A DNA stretch of 13,254 nucleotides from Flavobacteriales bacterium UBA3376 (GTDB lineage: Bacteria; Bacteroidota; Bacteroidia; Flavobacteriales; Weeksellaceae), in assembly GCA_002359055.1 (NCBI GenBank), contig DEQC01000035.1:1-13254 (forward strand), written 5' to 3'. The notes below the pieces were generated by a model that saw nothing but the letters and a program-made list of their open reading frames with translations, was not told the DNA's origin and ran no database searches. The position numbers were made by a program, and so were the translations under genes. Numbering within the stretch: the stretch's first letter is position 1; every line of letters begins with the position of its first letter. This document shows positions 1-6,574 of this stretch, piece after piece.

Positions 1-597
1 GTGAGAGTTGCTTTGGTGGGATATACCAACGTTGGGAAGTCAACATTGATGAATCTTCTAAGTAAATCTGAAGTGTTTGCAGAGGATAAACTTTTTGCGA
101 CTTTGGATACGACTGTGCGAAAAGTTGTGATAGGGAATTTACCGTTTTTGTTGACCGATACTGTTGGGTTTATTAGAAAATTACCTACTCAATTGATAGA
201 ATCTTTCAAATCCACTTTGGATGAAGTAAGAGAAGCTGATTTGTTGATACATGTGGTCGATATTTCACATGAGAGTTTCGAAGATCATTACAATTCTGTC
301 AATCAAATTTTAACGGAAATTGAATGTATGGACAAACCGATGATTTTAGTTTTCAATAAAATCGATAGTTTTTCTGCTAACCAACAATTGAAAGAAGGTG
401 AGGAGAAAGTAAGTTTGGAAGAATGGAAAAAAACATGGATGGCTAAAAGCGGTGCTCCAACGATTTTTATTTCAGCTACAGAAAAAGAGAATATCGATGA
501 GTTGCGTCGAATGATTTATGAAGAAGTGAAGAAAATTCATATCACTCGTTTTCCTTACAATGATTTCCTGTTTGAATATTATGATGATTTGGAGTGA
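1..597 (+). CDS. hflX: GTPase HflX, C-terminal part (5' end outside window)
   Basis: This is the GTP-binding half of HflX, a ribosome-associated GTPase that in other bacteria binds the 50S subunit and splits or rescues stalled ribosomes. The GTPase motifs appear in order: P-loop GYTNVGKST (residues 7-15 of the visible part), the switch I stretch ATLDTT, the G3 motif DTVGF, NKID, and the G5-like SATE. HflX proteins are usually about 360-430 aa with an N-terminal HflX domain of about 180 aa before the P-loop. Only 198 aa are visible and the P-loop lies at the very edge, so the GTG at position 1 is an internal valine and the real start is upstream. The gene ends at TGA 595-597, just before a hairpin terminator. 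Identity is firm; only the missing N-terminal half is unseen. Confidence 0.93.
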   Translation: MRVALVGYTNVGKSTLMNLLSKSEVFAEDKLFATLDTTVRKVVIGNLPFLLTDTVGFIRKLPTQLIESFKSTLDEVREADLLIHVVDISHESFEDHYNSVNQILTEIECMDKPMILVFNKIDSFSANQQLKEGEEKVSLEEWKKTWMAKSGAPTIFISATEKENIDELRRMIYEEVKKIHITRFPYNDFLFEYYDDLE

Positions 598-613
598 GAA
601 TTTAGAAGATAAA

Positions 614-641
614 AAAAGGCTGAAATTATTTTCAGCCTTTT
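614..641. terminator. bidirectional intrinsic terminator between hflX and the Crp/Fnr gene
   Basis: There is a perfect inverted repeat with 12-bp arms (614-625 and 630-641) around the 4-base loop TTAT. The arms consist of A4, GGCTG and A3 and their complement, so each strand shows a GC-rich stem core ending in a run of T. It lies between two convergent genes, 17 bases after the hflX stop and 15 bases before the regulator's stop. It can therefore serve as a terminator for both. Confidence 0.88.
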
Positions 642-655
642 AAATTTTTGTTGAA

Positions 656-1363
656 TCAATGCTCGACATGACCTAATTTGATCAATTTTTCGTGTGCGAG
701 AATTTTAATTCTTCTACCATCAACTTCGATGAGATCATCATTTTTGAATTCTGAAATCAATCGAATTGCAGATTCGGTAGCAGTTCCAATTAGATTTGCC
801 ATTTCTTCTCTTGTAAGTGAAATATTGATGAAACCTTCTTTGTCGGTTCCCAATTTCTTTTCAAGTAGAAGTAAAACTTCGGCTAAACGCTCACGAACTG
901 TTTTTTGTGCTAAAAAAGTAATGGTTTGTGCAGATTCACCCAAAGTAACTGAAATTCTTCTCAGAATATCAAAAGCTAATTTAGGGTGAAACTCCAAAAC
1001 TTTTAAAAAGAATTTTTCTGGAATGAAACAAACTTCGGTGTCTTCCATAGCAGTAGCAGATGCTCCAAAAGGTTGTTTGGATAAAATAGAACGGTACCCG
1101 ACTATGTCTCCTCCTTTCGCAAATCTTAGGATCTGCTCTTTACCATTAAAGCCAATTTTAAACATTTTGGCAGTACCTTTGTCTATATAATAAATTCCTT
1201 TGGGTGTAGCACCTTCTTCTATGATAGTGTCGCCTTTTTTGTAAGAAATAATTTTTCTTTCATGACTCAACTCTGTTAATTCTTCCTTTGTAAAATTCCT
1301 CAGAATCTCTTGATTCTCAAAAAGTTCACAGATATTTGCTACGTTTTCTATAATATCAGACAT
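656..1363 (-). CDS. Crp/Fnr-family transcriptional regulator
   Basis: This 235-aa protein has the usual Crp/Fnr layout. An N-terminal cyclic-nucleotide-binding-type beta-barrel spans about residues 20-135 (GDTIIEEG, YYIDKGTAK), followed by a long dimerisation helix and a C-terminal winged helix-turn-helix at about 180-225 (LTREEMANLIGTATESAIRL). In the recognition helix a Glu and an Arg four residues later match the pair that reads TGA/TCA half-sites in CRP and FNR. Only two cysteines are present (C12 and one in EVCFIP), so the four-cysteine [4Fe-4S] sensor of classical FNR is absent. It is transcribed away from ccoI, 68 bases apart, which makes it the likely regulator of the cbb3 oxidase block. 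The ligand is unknown. A TGA-N6-TCA palindrome lies just upstream of its start. Confidence 0.9.
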   Translation of the reverse strand: MSDIIENVANICELFENQEILRNFTKEELTELSHERKIISYKKGDTIIEEGATPKGIYYIDKGTAKMFKIGFNGKEQILRFAKGGDIVGYRSILSKQPFGASATAMEDTEVCFIPEKFFLKVLEFHPKLAFDILRRISVTLGESAQTITFLAQKTVRERLAEVLLLLEKKLGTDKEGFINISLTREEMANLIGTATESAIRLISEFKNDDLIEVDGRRIKILAHEKLIKLGHVEH

Positions 1364-1368
1364 AATTT

Positions 1369-1382
1369 ATGACTTAAATCAC
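1369..1382. promoter_or_regulatory. candidate Crp/Fnr operator (autoregulatory)
   Basis: The sequence ATGACTTAAATCAC has TGA-N6-TCA symmetry, the same spacing as the FNR consensus TTGAT-N4-ATCAA, and matches 7 of its 10 specified bases. It lies between the regulator's start codon and its predicted -7 box, covering the expected start of transcription. That position would suit autorepression. The link to this regulator is inferred from position and half-site form only. Confidence 0.45.
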
Positions 1383-1384
1383 CT

Positions 1385-1392
1385 CAAAGGTA
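1385..1392 (-). promoter_or_regulatory. predicted -7 box for the Crp/Fnr gene
   Basis: On the minus strand this reads TACCTTTG, an exact match to the Bacteroidota -7 consensus TAnnTTTG, 21 bases before the regulator's start codon. No clear -33 TTG was found at the expected distance, so the call rests on the -7 element and its position. Confidence 0.5.
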
Positions 1393-1415
1393 CGTAAATC
1401 CGTTGAATTTGAAAG

Positions 1416-1423
1416 TAATTTTG
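1416..1423 (+). promoter_or_regulatory. predicted -7 box for ccoI
   Basis: TAATTTTG fits the Bacteroidota -7 consensus TAnnTTTG. It ends only 8 bases before the ccoI ATG, so the transcript would have almost no leader. No convincing -33 TTG is present at the usual spacing. If activation is needed, a Crp/Fnr-type activator could compensate. Confidence 0.45.
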
Positions 1424-1431
1424 CAAATAGT

Positions 1432-3822
1432 ATGAAAGAAGCTTGTTTTCATTGTGGTCAAGAGATAAGTTCGGAAGAAGTAAAGTTCGATGAAAAAAGA
1501 TTTTGCTGCCTTGGATGTAAAACTGTGTATGAAATTCTGAATACTACAGGTCTTGAAAGTTTCTATGAAATGAATTCGGATGCTGGTGTTCGTCCCGATA
1601 CAAAAGCAAACCATCATTTCGACTTTTTGGATACGCCTGAAATCTTTGAAAAAATCGTCGATTTTTCTGAAGATGGTGTGACCTTGGTGAGTTTTCATAT
1701 CCCTGTGATACATTGTACTTCTTGTGTTTGGTTGTTAGAAAGTTTAAATACTGTCAATCCAAATATTATTTATTCGCATGTAACTTTTTCTAAGAAAGAG
1801 GTTCAAATTTCTTTCAGACACGAAGAAATAAAGTTGAGTGAAGTTGCGCGTTTGTTGACTCAGTTAGGTTATAAACCTGCGGTAAGTTTACAATCGCTCG
1901 ATAAAAAAGAAAGTACGCACAGCCGAGCACTCTTATATAAATTAGGAATTGCAGGTTTTTGTTTTTCCAATATAATGTTGTTGGCTTTTCCGGAGTATTC
2001 TTTGCCATTTTTGAGTCAAAGTCCCGAAGCTTGGTTGGATGCCAACAAAGAATTCTTCAGATGGGGGATGTTTTTACTCTCATTGCCAGTTATGTTTTAT
2101 TCGGCCACAGATTATTTTAAATCAGCTTGGCAAGGACTTAAAAATAAATTTATCAATATAGATGTACCCATTGCGATTGGTTTTTGGGTGTTGTTTTTAA
2201 GGAGTACATACGATATAATATTTGACATTAGTCCAGGATTTTTTGATACAATTGCTGGATTGGCTTTTTTCATGTTGATCGGAAAATGGTTTCAACAAAG
2301 AACTTATAAATCATTGGCATTTGACCGAGATTATAAATCGTTTTATCCGATTGCAGTTCTGAAAATCAACAATGGAGTTGAAGAGCCGACCATGTTGTCA
2401 GAATTGAAAAAGGGCGATCGAATTTTGATCAGAAATGAAGAAATCGTTCCTGCAGATTCTATTTTGATAAAGGGTGATGGAATGATTGACAATAGTTTTG
2501 TGACAGGAGAGGCGCGTTTGATAGAGAAGAAAACGGGCGATAAAGTATTTGCTGGAGGAAAACAATCAGGTCAAGCGATAGAATTAGAAATAATCAAAGA
2601 AGTCAATCAGAGTTATTTGACACAATTATGGAATCACGATGCGTTTTCGAAGGATGATTCTATGTTGAATAAATTGACCAATAGTATCAGTCAGTATTTT
2701 GTGATTATCATTTTGCTGATTGCTTTATTCTCGGGAGTGTTTTGGTATTTTTATGATAAAACACAAGTTTTACAAGTGGTAACAGCGATTTTGATCATTA
2801 CTTGTCCGTGTGCATTGGCGATTTCATCACCTTTTATTTTGGGTAATGTGATGCGAATTTTTGGTGAAAAGGGTTTGTATGTAAAAAGTACAACGAGTAT
2901 TGAAAATATGGCGAAGATTGATAAAATTGTTTTTGATAAAACAGGGACAATTACAGAAAATCAGAAAACCAAAGTGAAATACAATGGAACGGCATTGACG
3001 GAAGAGGAATTGATAATGGTTAGGTCGGTTTTGAAAAATTCAAATCATCCGTTGAGTCGAATTTTATATGGACATATTGAAGTTGATGAAACGGTAGCGA
3101 TTTCGAAATATAAAGAAGTTACAGGAAAAGGTCAACAAGCGGAAGTCAATGGAAAGGAAATCAAAGTTGGTTCAGCTGTATTTATAGGTTTAGAAAAAAC
3201 TTCTGAAATCAATCAAACCCAAGTATATATTGCTATAGATGGTGAAATCAAAGGAAAATATGAATTTACCAATCAATATAGAAAAGGATTGAAACAAGTG
3301 GTCGATCAATTAAAAGAGTATAAATTATCAATTTTATCAGGAGATAATGATTCGGAAAAAGAGAATTTATCGAAAATTTTTCCAGAAGGCACTCAATTTT
3401 TATTTGATCAAAGTCCAGAAATGAAATTAGAATTTATAAAGAAACAGCAAGAAAATCATAAGGTTCTGATGTTTGGTGATGGGTTAAATGATGCTGGAGC
3501 TATACAACAGAGCGATGTCGGATTGGTATTGACAGAGGACGTAAACAATTTTTCACCTTCGTGTGATGCAATTGTGAAATCGGATAGTTTTTCAGCTTTT
3601 CCAGCTTTCTTAAAGTTCTCTAAAATATCGATTCGATTGATTTGGACGGCTTTTATAATAAGTTTTTTGTATAATGTGATTGGGTTATCTTTTGCGATTA
3701 GTGGTAATTTAGAGCCAGTTGTAGCTGCGATTTTGATGCCAATTAGTTCTATTTCAATAGTTATATTTGCAACAGTGAGCACGAGATTGGCTTCGGCTAT
3801 GACGAAGTGGAATTTAGAATGA
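1432..3822 (+). CDS. ccoI: copper-translocating P1B-type ATPase CcoI/FixI for cbb3 oxidase
   Basis: This 796-aa membrane pump uses ATP to move copper ions across the inner membrane and is needed to load copper into cbb3 oxidase. The N-terminus has a cysteine-rich metal-binding region (C5, C8, C25, C26, C29), then an HMA-like domain with HCTSC (C95, C98). Transmembrane segments, the actuator TGE (358-360), the metal-binding CPC in a membrane helix (458-460), the phosphorylated Asp in DKTGT (D502), the P1B-type HP pair (539-540) and the hinge GDGLND (682-687) follow in order. The two-part cysteine-rich N-terminus and position next to ccoS/ccoN indicate the CcoI/FixI (CopA2-like) type rather than a detoxifying CopA. 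All catalytic motifs are intact. The gene is divergent from the Crp/Fnr regulator and 80 bases ahead of ccoS. Confidence 0.93.
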   Translation: MKEACFHCGQEISSEEVKFDEKRFCCLGCKTVYEILNTTGLESFYEMNSDAGVRPDTKANHHFDFLDTPEIFEKIVDFSEDGVTLVSFHIPVIHCTSCVWLLESLNTVNPNIIYSHVTFSKKEVQISFRHEEIKLSEVARLLTQLGYKPAVSLQSLDKKESTHSRALLYKLGIAGFCFSNIMLLAFPEYSLPFLSQSPEAWLDANKEFFRWGMFLLSLPVMFYSATDYFKSAWQGLKNKFINIDVPIAIGFWVLFLRSTYDIIFDISPGFFDTIAGLAFFMLIGKWFQQRTYKSLAFDRDYKSFYPIAVLKINNGVEEPTMLSELKKGDRILIRNEEIVPADSILIKGDGMIDNSFVTGEARLIEKKTGDKVFAGGKQSGQAIELEIIKEVNQSYLTQLWNHDAFSKDDSMLNKLTNSISQYFVIIILLIALFSGVFWYFYDKTQVLQVVTAILIITCPCALAISSPFILGNVMRIFGEKGLYVKSTTSIENMAKIDKIVFDKTGTITENQKTKVKYNGTALTEEELIMVRSVLKNSNHPLSRILYGHIEVDETVAISKYKEVTGKGQQAEVNGKEIKVGSAVFIGLEKTSEINQTQVYIAIDGEIKGKYEFTNQYRKGLKQVVDQLKEYKLSILSGDNDSEKENLSKIFPEGTQFLFDQSPEMKLEFIKKQQENHKVLMFGDGLNDAGAIQQSDVGLVLTEDVNNFSPSCDAIVKSDSFSAFPAFLKFSKISIRLIWTAFIISFLYNVIGLSFAISGNLEPVVAAILMPISSISIVIFATVSTRLASAMTKWNLE

Positions 3823-3851
3823 TTATAAATTAGGTAAAAGGTAGGGTTCAA

Positions 3852-3868
3852 AAGACTAAAATAGTCTT
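3852..3868. promoter_or_regulatory. 17-bp palindrome upstream of ccoS (candidate operator)
   Basis: AAGACTA-AAA-TAGTCTT is a perfect inverted repeat with 7-bp arms. Its centre (3860) lies about 40 bases before the transcription start predicted from the downstream -7 box, the classic place for a class II activator of the Crp/Fnr type. It does not have the TGA-N6-TCA form, so the bound protein is uncertain. A weak terminator for ccoI is the alternative, but no T-run follows the repeat. Confidence 0.45.
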
Positions 3869-3888
3869 AAAAATACTTAATCAATATG

Positions 3889-3896
3889 TACATTTG
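3889..3896 (+). promoter_or_regulatory. predicted -7 box for the ccoSNOQP genes
   Basis: TACATTTG matches TAnnTTTG. It sits 6 bases before the ccoS ATG, implying a leaderless or nearly leaderless transcript. No -33 TTG is present at the usual distance; the palindrome 3852-3868 occupies that side instead. This could be an activator-dependent internal promoter separating the oxidase genes from ccoI. Confidence 0.45.
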
Positions 3897-3902
3897 CACG
3901 AT

Positions 3903-4067
3903 ATGGGAATTGTAGTTTTGATGGTGATGGCAAGTGTCTCTTTAGCAGCAGCTTTTTTGGTGCTATTTTTAATCGGCATTAAGAAGGGGCAGTTTGATGA
4001 GGATGAATCACCTGCAGTTCGAATGTTAAAAGATGATAAAAAAGTTAAAGACAAAATAGATAAGTGA
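3903..4067 (+). CDS. ccoS: cbb3 oxidase assembly protein CcoS
   Basis: This small 54-aa frame reads MGIVVLMVMASVSLAAAFL at its start, a single hydrophobic membrane helix (about residues 3-26). Then comes a short charged tail with the typical CcoS pattern of a Gly/Lys turn followed by an acidic stretch (KKGQFDEDESPAVRML). CcoS is a single-span protein needed for a fully assembled, cofactor-loaded cbb3 oxidase. Its length, topology and place between ccoI and ccoN all fit the family. It is short enough to be missed by automated gene finders. The stop TGA overlaps the ccoN start by one base (TGATG at 4065-4069), a sign of translational coupling. The ATG at 3903 lies 7 bases after the predicted -7 box. 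Confidence 0.87.
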   Translation: MGIVVLMVMASVSLAAAFLVLFLIGIKKGQFDEDESPAVRMLKDDKKVKDKIDK

Positions 4068-6343
4068 TGGAAATGCAAACTTTCAAATACGATAATAAAA
4101 TCGTCAAGTATTTTCTTTATGCCACCATTTTCTGGTCAGTAATGGCCTTTCTCTTTGGTGTAATTGTAGCAACATTGAAATTTTTCCCTGAGTTACCGGA
4201 TATTATTTTCGGTACCGATGATCCAGGGTTGTTTTCTTTGTTTGGGGGAGGGATTGAAGGGCTCGCTAATACCAATGGTATGGCAGGCTTTGGTCGTTTA
4301 AGGATGATTCACACTACTTTTGCGATTTTTGCTTTTGTTGGTAATGGTTTCTTCTTGGGAGCTTATTACTCAATTCAAAGATTGGTGAAAGCAAGAATGG
4401 GAAGTGATGTGTTGAGCTGGATCCATTTCTGGAGCTGGCAGTTATTTATATTATTGTCCTTAGTTTCATTCTTGTATGGATTTAACACTTCAAAAGAATA
4501 TGCTGAACATGAGTGGCCGTTAGATATTTTGATTGCGGTATCATGGATTTTATTCGGAGTTAATATGTTGATTACTCTTGCGAAAAGAAGAGTTAGACAC
4601 ATATATGTTGCGATCTGGTTCTATTTAGGAACTTGGACTGCAGTAGCGATGCTCCACGTATTTAACAACTTAGAACTTCCAGTAACTTGGAGTTTAACTT
4701 CTCCTAAGAGTTACTCTTTATATGCAGGTGTGCAAGATGCTTTGGTTCAATGGTGGTATGGTCACAACGCGGTAGCGTTTGTTTTGACAACACCGATTTT
4801 AGGTTTGATGTATTACTTCGTTCCTAAAGCAGCGAATCGTCCTGTTTTCTCATATAAACTTTCGATCATCCACTTCTGGTCATTGATTTTTGTTTATATC
4901 TGGGCAGGTCCACACCACTTACTTTATACAGCTTTGCCAGGTTGGGTTCAAGCTTTAGGTACTGGTTTCTCAATTATGCTAATCGCTCCATCATGGGGAG
5001 GTATGTTGAACGGATTGTTGACTTTGAGAGGAGCTTGGGATAAAGTAAGAGAAAATCCAGTATTGAAATTCTTCGTAGTTGCCATTACATGTTACGGTAT
5101 GGCTACGTTTGAAGGACCGATGTTGGCAACTAAAACTTTGAATAAAATCGGTCACTTTACTGACTGGATTCCTGCTCACGTTCACGTAGGAACTTTGGGT
5201 TGGAATGGATTTATGATATTTGGTATGATTTATTGGTTAGCGCCAAGATTATTCAATACTAAATTATATTCGACCAAAATGGCTAACCAGCATTTCTGGA
5301 TCGCTACTTTAGGTATTTTGTTCTGGGTAATCCCAATGTATGTTGCGGGTTGGACACAAGGTTTGATGTGGCAACAATTCAATGAAGATGGAACTTTGAA
5401 ATATGGTAACTTCTTACAGACTGTTACTATTTTGAAAGATTGGTTGTATCCATTGAGAGCATTTGGAGGAACTTTATATTTGATCGGTTCATTCTTGTTG
5501 GTAATTAATATTTGGAAAACTGTAAGAAGAGGAAGCTTTGTAGCGAATGAGGAAGTACAAGCGCCAGCTTTACCTAAGATGAGCAAAGCACGTCAAAAGG
5601 GAGAAACTGTTCATGGTTGGATCGAAAGAATGCCAAACACTTTGACTGTTTTATCTTTAGTTGCTGTTTCAATTGGAGGTTTAGTAGAAATTATACCAAC
5701 TATGGTTGTGAAATCAAACGTCCCTACAATTGCATCAGTTAAACCATATACACCATTGGAATTAGAGGGAAGAGATATTTACATTAGAGAAGCATGTAAC
5801 TCATGTCACACTCAGATGATTCGTCCTTTCCGTGATGAGGTGAAGAGATATGGTGAATATTCGAAACCAGGTGAGTACGTTTATGACCATCCGTTCTTAT
5901 GGGGTTCACAACGTTCGGGGCCTGACTTACAAAGACAAGGTGGAAAGAATCCAGATGCATGGCATTATAAGCATATGTGGGATCCAAGAGAAACTTCTCC
6001 AGGTTCGATCATGCCGAGATATCCATGGTTAATATTCAATAAATTGGATAGAAACATGACGGAAGATAAGATGAGAACTTTAGTGAAGTTAGGTGTTCCA
6101 TATGAAGATGAAGAAATTGAAAACGCTCAAACAGCTATGGATAAACAAGCCTTAGCAATTGAAAAAAGTATCTTCGGTGCTGCAGATGACTTGAAGACTC
6201 TATATGATAAAGAACAGCAAGAAAAGGGAGAAGATTTCGTACCTTTGAGAGATAGAGAAATTGTAGCATTGATTGCATACTTACAAAGATTGGGTACAGA
6301 TATCTCTTTAGATAAGACACAGACAACAAGTATAGGTAATTAA
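4067..6343 (+). CDS. ccoNO: cbb3 cytochrome c oxidase, fused subunits I and II (CcoN-CcoO)
   Basis: This 758-aa protein carries both the catalytic subunit and the monohaem cytochrome c subunit of cbb3 oxidase, which reduces oxygen to water and conserves energy. The CcoN part (about 1-490) is a 12-helix haem-copper oxidase core. H82 and H373 fit the low-spin haem b ligands, H371 the haem b3 ligand, H233, H283 and H284 the CuB ligands, and Y277 (six residues before H283) the crosslinked active-site tyrosine. A cytoplasmic linker leads to a helix at about 525-548 and the CcoO domain with haem c motif CNSCH (577-581) and a likely Met ligand, M649 in SIMPRY. ATG 4067 overlaps the ccoS stop; GTG one codon upstream is possible but less likely. 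ccoQ follows after 2 bases. Confidence 0.95.
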   Translation: MEMQTFKYDNKIVKYFLYATIFWSVMAFLFGVIVATLKFFPELPDIIFGTDDPGLFSLFGGGIEGLANTNGMAGFGRLRMIHTTFAIFAFVGNGFFLGAYYSIQRLVKARMGSDVLSWIHFWSWQLFILLSLVSFLYGFNTSKEYAEHEWPLDILIAVSWILFGVNMLITLAKRRVRHIYVAIWFYLGTWTAVAMLHVFNNLELPVTWSLTSPKSYSLYAGVQDALVQWWYGHNAVAFVLTTPILGLMYYFVPKAANRPVFSYKLSIIHFWSLIFVYIWAGPHHLLYTALPGWVQALGTGFSIMLIAPSWGGMLNGLLTLRGAWDKVRENPVLKFFVVAITCYGMATFEGPMLATKTLNKIGHFTDWIPAHVHVGTLGWNGFMIFGMIYWLAPRLFNTKLYSTKMANQHFWIATLGILFWVIPMYVAGWTQGLMWQQFNEDGTLKYGNFLQTVTILKDWLYPLRAFGGTLYLIGSFLLVINIWKTVRRGSFVANEEVQAPALPKMSKARQKGETVHGWIERMPNTLTVLSLVAVSIGGLVEIIPTMVVKSNVPTIASVKPYTPLELEGRDIYIREACNSCHTQMIRPFRDEVKRYGEYSKPGEYVYDHPFLWGSQRSGPDLQRQGGKNPDAWHYKHMWDPRETSPGSIMPRYPWLIFNKLDRNMTEDKMRTLVKLGVPYEDEEIENAQTAMDKQALAIEKSIFGAADDLKTLYDKEQQEKGEDFVPLRDREIVALIAYLQRLGTDISLDKTQTTSIGN

Positions 6344-6345
6344 TT

Positions 6346-6531
6346 ATGTTAAAGTATTTCAAGGGAGCATTTACCGAATATGATTTTGCAGCGACTCTGC
6401 AGACGATATCACTGCTATTATTTGTAGTGTTTTTCGGAGCCCTGATATACGTTGTATATAAAAGACCAAAGGGATATTATGACAGCAATGCTAAGCTCCC
6501 TTTGGATGATGATAACGAAAATTTAAATTAA
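6346..6531 (+). CDS. ccoQ: cbb3 oxidase small subunit CcoQ/FixQ
   Basis: This 61-aa single-span protein has a hydrophobic helix at about residues 18-41 (ISLLLFVVFFGALIYVVY) followed by the YKRPKGYYD turn and an acidic tail, as in the CcoQ/FixQ family. CcoQ stabilises the interaction of CcoP with the CcoNO core. It starts 2 bases after the ccoNO stop and is certainly in the same transcript. Sequence conservation in this family is low, so position contributes much of the confidence. Confidence 0.88.
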   Translation: MLKYFKGAFTEYDFAATLQTISLLLFVVFFGALIYVVYKRPKGYYDSNAKLPLDDDNENLN

Positions 6532-6534
6532 AAT

Positions 6535-6550
6535 TAACTGTATACAGTTA
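6535..6550. repeat. 16-bp perfect palindrome in the ccoQ-ccoP gap
   Basis: TAACTGTATACAGTTA equals its own reverse complement over all 16 bases. In RNA it could form a 6-bp stem with a TATA loop. It lies 4 bases after the ccoQ stop and 25 bases before the ccoP ATG. It may be a protein-binding site or an intercistronic RNA hairpin. There is no following T-run, so it is not a standard terminator. Confidence 0.6.
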
Positions 6551-6574
6551 TTAAACAATAAAAAATAAGTGCAT

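Noticed and set aside
1384..1713. 109-codon open frame on the minus strand
   Set aside because: It lies opposite the start of ccoI, whose motifs are conserved; the translation resembles no known protein and overlaps the promoter region.
3456..3851. 131-codon open frame on the minus strand
   Set aside because: It is antisense to the ccoI GDGLND region and last membrane helices; no domain, and ccoI is intact.
4064..4066. GTG as the ccoNO start
   Set aside because: The adjacent ATG at 4067 gives a standard start and the TGATG overlap with ccoS; GTG adds only one residue.
5230..5586. 118-codon open frame on the minus strand
   Set aside because: It is fully antisense to the ccoNO oxidase core, with no recognisable domain; a product of low-GC codon use on the real strand.
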